A stretch of 11,436 bases of DNA from Natronomonas sp. Lineage in GTDB: Archaea; Halobacteriota; Halobacteria; Halobacteriales; Haloarculaceae. The notes beneath the pieces are model-generated. The model worked only from the letters and a program-made list of their open reading frames with translations, had not been told where the DNA came from and searched no databases. A program made the translations under genes and the position numbers. Positions 6,827 to 11,436 of this stretch are shown one piece after another (within the stretch, counting starts at the first letter, position 1; each line of letters starts with the position of its first letter). Where the stretch lies: contig SLIW01000288.1 of the NCBI GenBank assembly GCA_007135435.1, forward strand, positions 1 to 11,436, in the 5' to 3' direction.

Positions 6827-7053
6827 AGTCGGCATCGCCACCGGGTCACGGTCACCGAGCGAGGCAGACAGGCTGATGGTGCCCCGGGACCTACCCCCGG
6901 CGGCGGCGATGATGAGGCCCGTACCCCCGCTCCGAGCCCCGTGTGACGACGACCTTCCCTGAGCCGCCATCCGATGCACCGAGCGACGCGTTTCGGATCG
7001 GGATGACCGTTCCCACCCTTGGGAGGCGATCAAACGGACTCGCGGAGACGAAC

Positions 7054-7063
7054 GGCTTTTGCC
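7054..7063 (+). promoter_or_regulatory. T-rich TATA-like box of the tyrA operon
   Basis: GGCTTTTGCC has its T-run centred about 27 nt before the tyrA ATG at 7086. It supports that ATG over in-frame upstream starts such as the one at 7059, and suggests a leaderless message for tyrA plus the downstream methyltransferase gene. Confidence 0.55.
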
Positions 7064-7085
7064 ACGGGCGGGACTACCGGCGCGC

Positions 7086-7850
7086 ATGCAACTGCTCGTC
7101 GTCGGTGCGGGGGAGATGGGGCGGTGGTTCGCCCGAAACGGCGGTGCCGACGCCGTCGCGTTCGCCGACCATGATCCCCGGGTCGCCGAGGCTGCGGCCG
7201 CGGAACTCGACGGGATGGGCGACCCGCCGATCGACGACGTCCGGGCGGTCCCGACGGACACGGACGAGCGGTTCGACGCGGTCTGCGTGGCGGTCCCGAT
7301 GACGGCCGTGCCGGAGGCGATCGGGACGCACGCACCCCGTGCCAGGGAGGCGGTCCTGGACGTCTCCGGCGAGATGCAGGACTCCGTGGCGGCCCTCGCT
7401 GCGCACGCCGATGGACGGGAGCGCGCGAGCTTCCACCCACTGTTCTCGCCCGCGAACGCACCCGGGAACGTCCCGGTCGTGGTCGACCGGGGTGGGCCGC
7501 TCGTCGACCGGGTCCGCGGGTCGCTCGAGGCGGCGGGCAACCGGGTGTTCGAGACGACCCCGGAGGCCCACGACCGGGCGATGGAGACCGTCCAGGCGAA
7601 GGTCCACACCGCCGTACTCGCCTTCGCGCTGGCCGCCGAGCCGGTCGATCCCCGGTTCCACACCGCCGTCTCGGAGCCGCTGGCCGGGCTCGTCGAGCAG
7701 GTCGTCGACGGCAGCCCGTCGGTCTACGCCGAGATCCAGGACCGCTTCGAGGGAGGCGAGGCGGTCGCGGCGGCCGCCCGGGAGCTGGCTGCGGCCGATG
7801 GGGAGGCCTTCGTCCGGCTCTACGAGGAGGCCGCCGAGGCCGGACGATGA
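7086..7850 (+). CDS. tyrA: Prephenate dehydrogenase, haloarchaeal stand-alone type
   Basis: TyrA oxidatively decarboxylates prephenate to 4-hydroxyphenylpyruvate, the precursor of tyrosine, using NAD(P). The 254-residue protein starts MQLLVVGAGEMGRWFA, a Rossmann glycine-rich loop (7-12), followed by an acidic segment near 28-30. FDAVCVAVP (63-71) and LDVSGEM (91-97) fit the family. SFHPLFSP at 115-122 carries the conserved catalytic His117, corresponding to the HPMFGP motif of other TyrA proteins. TTPEAHDRAMETVQAKVH (157-174) matches the helical dimerisation domain motif. There is no chorismate mutase or ACT domain, so feedback control is not evident. The start at 7086 agrees with a box 27 nt upstream. 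The stop overlaps the next start as ATGA, indicating translational coupling. Together with aroA and aroC this makes the locus an aromatic amino acid neighbourhood. Confidence 0.93.
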   Translation: MQLLVVGAGEMGRWFARNGGADAVAFADHDPRVAEAAAAELDGMGDPPIDDVRAVPTDTDERFDAVCVAVPMTAVPEAIGTHAPRAREAVLDVSGEMQDSVAALAAHADGRERASFHPLFSPANAPGNVPVVVDRGGPLVDRVRGSLEAAGNRVFETTPEAHDRAMETVQAKVHTAVLAFALAAEPVDPRFHTAVSEPLAGLVEQVVDGSPSVYAEIQDRFEGGEAVAAAARELAAADGEAFVRLYEEAAEAGR

Positions 7851-9319
7851 CGGACACCGGGGGCATCATCGACGCCGCCCGCTACCTGCGGGAGGTCCGG
7901 CCGATCGACCCCGAGGAGATCTTCGAGTACGTCGAGGGACGGCCCCACCCGGCGGTCGTCCGCCAGACGCTCCGGGAGCACGCCTTCGATCTCGGCCTCC
8001 GCGAGCGCGACGACGGGACGTTCGTCCCCGTGGCGGAGGAGCCGGTCGAGCCGTGGGCCCGCCGCGGGCCCCCCGAATCGGACGACACGGTCGGCACCGG
8101 CGGCTTCGAGGCGTTCCCGGAGGCGCACGCCCGCCGGCTCGAGGACCTGCTCGTCGACCGGTTCGGGCCGGGGTGGCCGGACGGGGAGACGGGCGACCGC
8201 CTCCGGGATCGCATCGACCGGCTGAAGACCGAGTACTTCGCCGGCGAGCCCGTCGAGTACGACGACGAGACCGCGCTGGCGTACGCCCTCTACCACGTCC
8301 CCGACTACTACGCGGCGATCCAGTACGTGCTGGACGACCTGGCGGCGGACGGGCTCCTCGATCGCCGACTCCGCGTCCTCGACGTCGGTGCCGGGACCGG
8401 CGGGCCCGCGCTGGGTCTCCACGACTACCTCCCCGAGGCGTCGGTCGTCGACTACCACGCCGTCGAACCCAGTCCGGCGGCCGCGGTCCTCGACCACCTG
8501 CTCGAGGGGACGCGGCCCAGTTTCCACGCCACGATCCACCGCGAACGCGCCGAGGAGTTCTCGCCGGAGGGAACGTTCGACCTCCTGGTCTTCGCGAACG
8601 TGGTCTCGGAGCTCCAGGATCCAGCGGACGTCCTGGACCGGTACCTCGAGGTGCTGGCAGACGACGGAACACTGCTCGCATTGGCGCCCGCCGAGGAGCG
8701 GACCGCCACGCGCCTGCGGGAGGTTGAGCGCGCGCTCGTCGACCGGCGGGATGACACGACCGTCTATGCGCCGACGATACGTCTGTGGCCCGACCACGAG
8801 CCCGCCGACCGGGGATGGACCTTCCGACGCGAGCGAGACCTGGTGGTGCCGGGGTTCCAGCGCCGGCTCGACGAGGGCAGCCGCGGTGGTGAACGGGACG
8901 GCGAACCCGGTGGAGAGGCCCCGAGCCGCGGGACCTTCGTGAACGTCGACGCGCAGTTCGCCTATCTGCCCCTCCGTCTCGACGGGCGGCGGGCGATCGA
9001 GTACACGCCGGATCCGTCCCGGGTGGCCAGGATGGCCGAGATGGACCGGCACGTCACCGAGCGGATCGACCTCGTGGCGCTGAAGCTGTCGCCAGACCTC
9101 TCGGACGGGGGGAACCCGCTGTTCAAGGTGAGCGACGGCTCCGAGCGCATCGACCACTACGCCGTCCTCACGCGGGAGTCGGCACTGAACGAGGTCCTCG
9201 AGGACGCCCCCTACGGAGCCCTGCTGCGGTTCGAGAACGTGCTTGTCCTCTGGAACGACGACGAGGACGCGTACAACCTCGTCGTCGACGGCGAGACGGT
9301 CGTCGACCGGCTCGCGTGA
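7847..9319 (+). CDS. Rsm22-like class I SAM-dependent methyltransferase with extra C-terminal domain
   Basis: The 490-residue protein has an acidic N-terminal region without a clear fold (about 1-140). Next comes an Rsm22-like lead-in, LAYALYHVPDYYAAIQYVLDDL (144-165), and the SAM-binding motif VLDVGAGTGGPALGL (177-191). HAVEPSP (204-210) and DLLVFANVVSEL (245-256) are later motifs of the same fold. GWTFRRE (323-329) and AQFAYLPLRL (369-378) fall where Rsm22/METTL17 proteins have their WCHF and FSYL segments. Rsm22 relatives act in mitochondrial small ribosomal subunit assembly and carry cysteines for an iron-sulphur cluster. I find no cysteine anywhere in this protein. The C-terminal 70 residues (NPLFKVSDGS to the end) look like a beta-rich OB-type domain. 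The start ATG overlaps the tyrA stop, so it is probably co-transcribed and translationally coupled. The family assignment is fairly secure; substrate and catalytic activity are unknown. Confidence 0.75.
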   Translation: MTDTGGIIDAARYLREVRPIDPEEIFEYVEGRPHPAVVRQTLREHAFDLGLRERDDGTFVPVAEEPVEPWARRGPPESDDTVGTGGFEAFPEAHARRLEDLLVDRFGPGWPDGETGDRLRDRIDRLKTEYFAGEPVEYDDETALAYALYHVPDYYAAIQYVLDDLAADGLLDRRLRVLDVGAGTGGPALGLHDYLPEASVVDYHAVEPSPAAAVLDHLLEGTRPSFHATIHRERAEEFSPEGTFDLLVFANVVSELQDPADVLDRYLEVLADDGTLLALAPAEERTATRLREVERALVDRRDDTTVYAPTIRLWPDHEPADRGWTFRRERDLVVPGFQRRLDEGSRGGERDGEPGGEAPSRGTFVNVDAQFAYLPLRLDGRRAIEYTPDPSRVARMAEMDRHVTERIDLVALKLSPDLSDGGNPLFKVSDGSERIDHYAVLTRESALNEVLEDAPYGALLRFENVLVLWNDDEDAYNLVVDGETVVDRLA

Positions 9320-9457
9320 GCGGCGGCTGCCTCGCCCGAACGACGTCCAGTTCGCCCGAGCGTCACGCGGAACGACCGAGGGAAGACCGAGGGACGCCGA
9401 CCACGCCCCGTCGACCGCTGTCGGTGAACTTTTGCGACGCGGGCGGGAGTGGACGGT
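9320..9457. other. Intergenic region upstream of surE
   Basis: These 138 bp separate the Rsm22-like gene from surE on the same strand. Apart from the surE box at the right end I see no gene, RNA or strong inverted repeat. The gap plus its own promoter indicates that surE is transcribed independently. Confidence 0.5.
9427..9436 (+). promoter_or_regulatory. T-rich TATA-like box of surE
   Basis: AACTTTTGCG has its T-run centred 26-27 nt before the ATG at 9458. The sequence and spacing closely resemble the tyrA promoter. It supports the ATG over the in-frame GTG at 9449. Confidence 0.55.
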
Positions 9458-10240
9458 ATGGAGATCCTGCTGACCAACGACGACGGCATCGACGCCGTCG
9501 GCATTCGCGCGCTCCACGACGCCCTCGTCGAGCTCGCGGACGTGACGGTCGTCGCGCCCGCGGACGACCAGAGCGCGGTCGGCCGGCAGCTGTCGCGGGC
9601 CGTGGAGCTCCGCGAGCACGAGCTCGGGTACGCGGTCGACGGGACCCCGACCGACTGCGTCGTCGCGAGCCTCGCCGCCCTCGGGCTGGAGCCCGACCTC
9701 GTCGTCGCCGGCTGCAACCGGGGCGCCAACCTCGGCGAGTACGTCCTCGGGCGCTCCGGGACCATCTCCGCCGCCGTCGAGGCGGCCTTCTTCGGCTACC
9801 CTGCCATCGCGGCCTCCCTGTACTTCCCCGTCGGGGACGTCACCTTCGACGAGTTCACCCCCGACGTGGCCCAGTTCACCGAGGCGACCCGCGCGGTCCG
9901 CCACCTCGTCGAGCACGCCGCCGCGGCCGGGGTGTTCGACGAGGCCGATTACCTCAACGTCAACGCCCCGCTTCCCCCCGAGGAGGGTCGCGCCGAGATG
10001 GAGGTCACCCACCCCTCGCACGTCTACCAGATGGACGCGGAACGCGAGGGCGGGACGGTGAAGATCCACGACCGGATCTGGCAACGGATGGCCGAGGGCG
10101 ACGTCCCCGACCCGCCCGGCACGGACCGCCGTGCCGTCGTCGAGGGGCGGATCAGCGTCTCCCCGCTCACCGCGCCCCACACGACGACGGACCGCGACGC
10201 GCTGGAGTCCCTCGCAGCGTCCTACGCGGACGGTGGCTGA
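9458..10240 (+). CDS. surE: 5'/3'-nucleotidase SurE
   Basis: SurE is a metal-dependent phosphatase that removes phosphate from nucleoside 5'- or 3'-monophosphates and is linked to stress survival. The 260-residue length fits the family. MEILLTNDDGIDAVGI at the N-terminus carries the metal-binding pair Asp8 and Asp9. APADDQSAVG (34-42) supplies Ser39. VAGCNRGANLG (83-93) supplies Asn87 in the segment usually written SGINxGxN. GRSGTISAAVEAAFFGYPAIAASL (98-121) is the typical following helix. The usual Ser-Gly-Ile-Asn reads Ala-Gly-Cys-Asn here. YLNVNAP (165-171) matches the conserved LNVNxP segment near the C-terminal domain. It stands alone on the plus strand and converges on a methyltransferase gene. 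The nearby IMPDH/GMPR-like gene also acts on purine nucleotides, but no direct link is shown. Confidence 0.95.
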   Translation: MEILLTNDDGIDAVGIRALHDALVELADVTVVAPADDQSAVGRQLSRAVELREHELGYAVDGTPTDCVVASLAALGLEPDLVVAGCNRGANLGEYVLGRSGTISAAVEAAFFGYPAIAASLYFPVGDVTFDEFTPDVAQFTEATRAVRHLVEHAAAAGVFDEADYLNVNAPLPPEEGRAEMEVTHPSHVYQMDAEREGGTVKIHDRIWQRMAEGDVPDPPGTDRRAVVEGRISVSPLTAPHTTTDRDALESLAASYADGG

Positions 10241-10243
10241 GAC

Positions 10244-10322
10244 GCGAGCGGGCTGCTCGCCCCGGAGGCCCAACCGGTCGGGCCGCTCAGGTGGCCCTGC
10301 AAGTCGGACCGCTTCGGTCGAC
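10244..10322. terminator. Three stacked inverted repeats between convergent genes
   Basis: The 97-bp gap between surE and the methyltransferase gene holds three hairpin-forming repeats in a row. The first is GCGAGC 10244-10249 with GCTCGC 10255-10260. The second is GGCCC 10267-10271 with GGGCC 10280-10284. The third is GTC plus GACCG (10303-10311, one bulged G) with CGGTC plus GAC (10315-10322). No T-run follows any of them. Archaeal termination normally relies on T-tracts, so a transcript-end or stability role is an inference. Confidence 0.4.
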
Positions 10323-10337
10323 ATCGCATTCGATGAC

Positions 10338-10985
10338 CTACGCGTCGGACGGCCACCGGGCGGTCGTCGCGAGCACCAGCGACGGGCTCCAGGCGGGGCC
10401 GGTGACGGCGTTGTCGACCTCCGTCCAGCCCGCCGACCGGAACAGCTCCGTCGCCTCCTCCGGACCGTGGCGGTAGAAGAGGGCCGCGTTGACGACGTCC
10501 TGGACGTTCCGGACCGGTGAGGCGACCGACGACCGCCGCCGGTTGAACCCCATCACGAGCACCTCGCCCCCGGGTCTCGTCACGCGACCGACCTCGCGCA
10601 GCACCGCCCGTGGGTCTTCCCAGTACATCACCGATCCCACGGAGACCACCCGGTCGAAGCTGTCGTCCGCGTACGGCAACGAGCACGCGTCGCCCCGGAC
10701 GAAGTCGCAGCCGTCGAGCGGTGCCTTCGCGTCGGCGGTCTCCAGCTGCTCGGCGCTGAGGTCCACGCCGTGGACCGACCGCGTTCGCCCAACGAGGAGC
10801 CTCGCGGTCTCGCCGGTCCCACAGCCGACGTCCAGGACGGTGTCGTCGTCGGAGAGGTCCAGCCGCTCGAGCCCCTCCCGCTGGAGAGTGGCGGGCCAGA
10901 ACAGCTGTGACACGACCGCGTCGTAGCCTGGGGCGAGCAGCGAGAACCACCGCGTGGCGGCGTCGCTCCGCTGGAGGAGTCCCAT
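10338..10985 (-). CDS. Class I SAM-dependent methyltransferase (UbiE/MPBQ-like, type 11)
   Basis: The 215-residue protein has a methyltransferase type 11 domain: TVLDVGCGTGETARLL (49-64, motif I), HGVDLSAEQL (72-81, acidic end of strand 2), RGDACSLPYADDSFDRVVSVG (97-117, motifs II and III) and VGRVTRPGGEVLVMGF (132-147). The helical start FSLLAPGYDAVVSQLFW (14-30) resembles quinone and prenyl-benzoquinol methyltransferases, so a lipid-soluble substrate is possible but unproven. The start at 10985 is chosen because a TTAT box lies 26-27 nt upstream and because the upstream in-frame extension (to 11147) is Arg/Ser-rich, unlike haloarchaeal protein. The gene converges on surE and diverges from the regulator at the window edge. 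The enzyme family is secure; the substrate is not identified. Confidence 0.88.
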   Translation of the reverse strand: MGLLQRSDAATRWFSLLAPGYDAVVSQLFWPATLQREGLERLDLSDDDTVLDVGCGTGETARLLVGRTRSVHGVDLSAEQLETADAKAPLDGCDFVRGDACSLPYADDSFDRVVSVGSVMYWEDPRAVLREVGRVTRPGGEVLVMGFNRRRSSVASPVRNVQDVVNAALFYRHGPEEATELFRSAGWTEVDNAVTGPAWSPSLVLATTARWPSDA

Positions 10986-11007
10986 GGATCGACTACGGCG
11001 TCGAGGC

Positions 11008-11017
11008 GGATAACGCT
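11008..11017 (-). promoter_or_regulatory. TATA-like box of the class I methyltransferase gene
   Basis: The minus strand reads GCGTTATCCG, with TTAT centred 26-27 nt before the ATG at 10985. This is the usual leaderless spacing in the window and fixes the start of the gene. Confidence 0.5.
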
Positions 11018-11227
11018 TGGAGTGCGGATGGCAAGATGTGGACGATCTCCTCGTTCGTCGGCCAGATCGACGTCGGGGACCAGCGACGTTGAGAACGAGG
11101 CAAAGTCCGGGACGGGGTGAGATCGTGAACGAGAACCTCAGAACCACAGTACAGGGACGAGGACGTCAGCATCCACGCCGCGTCCGCTCGTAACCTCATC
11201 CGCACGACGACCACGACCGGCGGAACG

Positions 11228-11233
11228 TCTATC
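11228..11233 (+). promoter_or_regulatory. TATA-like box of the HTH regulator gene
   Basis: TCTATC has its TATC centred about 27 nt before the ATG at 11259. An AGGAG at 11238-11242 also precedes the gene but lies too far from the ATG (16 nt) to be a good ribosome-binding site. Confidence 0.45.
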
Positions 11234-11258
11234 GGAAAGGAGCCAGAATACGTGCGAT

Positions 11259-11436
11259 ATGGGGGCCTCCGACCAGGGAGTGACCCGCGACGAGATTCTG
11301 GCGGTCTTCGAGACCGAGGCCAGCCCGCACGAACCGCTGGCAACCTCGGAGGTCGCAGACGCGGTGGACCGGCCCCGCCGCACGGTCTACGATACGCTGA
11401 AGCAGCTGGTGGATGACGGACCCCTCGAGACCAAGA
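11259..11436 (+). CDS. Winged helix-turn-helix DNA-binding protein, N-terminal fragment (cut by window end)
   Basis: The frame starts at ATG 11259 and is open to the window edge, giving 59 residues. It begins MGASDQGVTRDEILAVFE. The section LATSEVADAVDRPRRTVYDTL followed by KQLVDDGPLETK is a classic winged-helix pattern, in which the second helix and recognition helix read ADAV and RRTVYDTLKQLVDDG. Many haloarchaeal regulators begin this way, some with a long C-terminal sensor domain and some as short stand-alone repressors; the missing 3' part would decide. Codon use includes more A/T-ending codons (ATT, GAA, GCA, GAT, GGA) than the neighbours. With the lower GC before it, this hints at an accessory or more recently acquired gene. 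The DNA-binding role is well supported; the target is unknown. Confidence 0.75.
   Translation, partial: MGASDQGVTRDEILAVFETEASPHEPLATSEVADAVDRPRRTVYDTLKQLVDDGPLETK

Larger units (their letters stand above)
6798..7085. other. Divergent intergenic region between tspO and tyrA
   Basis: This 288-bp region has a promoter at each end and no convincing gene between. Two short inverted repeats are visible: CCGGG 6884-6888 with CCCGG 6896-6900, and TCCCA 7011-7015 with TGGGA 7020-7024. They are short enough to be chance in DNA of this composition. I see no tRNA or known riboswitch. Confidence 0.5.
10986..11258. other. Divergent intergenic stretch with reduced GC
   Basis: This 273-bp stretch has promoters at both ends and no supported gene. 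Short open frames on both strands lack family motifs and haloarchaeal amino acid composition. Base composition from about 11030 onward is visibly less GC-rich than the rest of the window, suggesting a boundary toward a different kind of region. Confidence 0.45.

Noticed and set aside
6884..7024. Short inverted repeats in the tspO-tyrA spacer as possible operators.
   Set aside because: Stems of five base pairs are common by chance at this GC content, and their position does not match the promoter boxes.
7820..10324. An 834-codon open frame on the minus strand across the Rsm22-like and surE genes.
   Set aside because: Long antisense frames are expected where G/C-ending codons make reverse stops rare. 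Its translation has no family motif, while the plus-strand proteins are clearly real.
10986..11147. An N-terminal extension of the class I methyltransferase starting at 11147.
   Set aside because: The extension is Arg/Ser-rich and lacks acidic bias, and the TATA-like box at 11010-11013 lies inside it, so the start at 10985 is preferred.
10993..11343. A possible small or decayed minus-strand gene in the gap before the regulator.
   Set aside because: It has no recognisable motif, has mixed composition, and overlaps the regulator start on the other strand.
1..11436. tRNA, rRNA, CRISPR array, insertion sequence or attachment-site repeat.
   Set aside because: I found no T-loop consensus in a cloverleaf context, no regularly spaced repeats, no transposase or integrase motif, and no long terminal repeats. 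Only local tandem repeats and short hairpins are present.

Overview
The window is chromosomal DNA from an extremely halophilic archaeon (class Halobacteria). The DNA is very GC-rich with strong G/C preference at third codon positions. The encoded proteins are rich in Asp and Glu. Most genes have a short T-rich or TATA-like box 26-28 nt before the ATG and no usable Shine-Dalgarno sequence, which is the haloarchaeal leaderless-transcript layout. Several proteins have the recognisable haloarchaeal form of their family (AroA, AroC, stand-alone TyrA, SurE, M24B peptidase). The species cannot be named from this sequence.

Layout, left to right: the 3' end of an MscS-type mechanosensitive channel gene (1-263, +) runs toward aroC (396-1583, -). 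Divergent from aroC is a CBS-less IMP dehydrogenase/GMP reductase family gene (1782-2822, +), followed by a membrane-bound DUF457/YdjM-type hydrolase gene (3033-3605, +). That gene converges on aroA (3634-4944, -). Divergent from aroA is an M24B Xaa-Pro peptidase gene (5049-6290, +), whose stop lies 3 bp from that of a convergent TspO/MBR gene (6294-6797, -). After a 288-bp divergent intergenic region come tyrA (7086-7850, +) and, overlapping it by ATGA, an Rsm22-like methyltransferase gene (7847-9319, +). Then come surE (9458-10240, +), a convergent class I methyltransferase gene (10338-10985, -), a 273-bp gene-poor stretch, and the start of a winged-helix regulator cut by the window edge (11259-11436, +).

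The common theme is aromatic amino acid synthesis. AroA makes EPSP, AroC converts it to chorismate, and TyrA acts on prephenate on the branch to tyrosine. The remaining genes are housekeeping: purine nucleotide interconversion, nucleotide dephosphorylation, dipeptide turnover, probable RNA or ribosome modification, and osmotic release. Almost every gene has its own promoter. Only tyrA and the Rsm22-like gene look translationally coupled.

I found no mobile element, CRISPR array, tRNA, rRNA or obvious defence system, and no clear undescribed system. The best leads are a 33-bp tandem duplication across the aroC stop codon, which creates mutually exclusive hairpins; a cysteine-free Rsm22-like protein with an extra OB-like C-terminal region; and a perfectly duplicated 27-bp acidic insertion in the peptidase.
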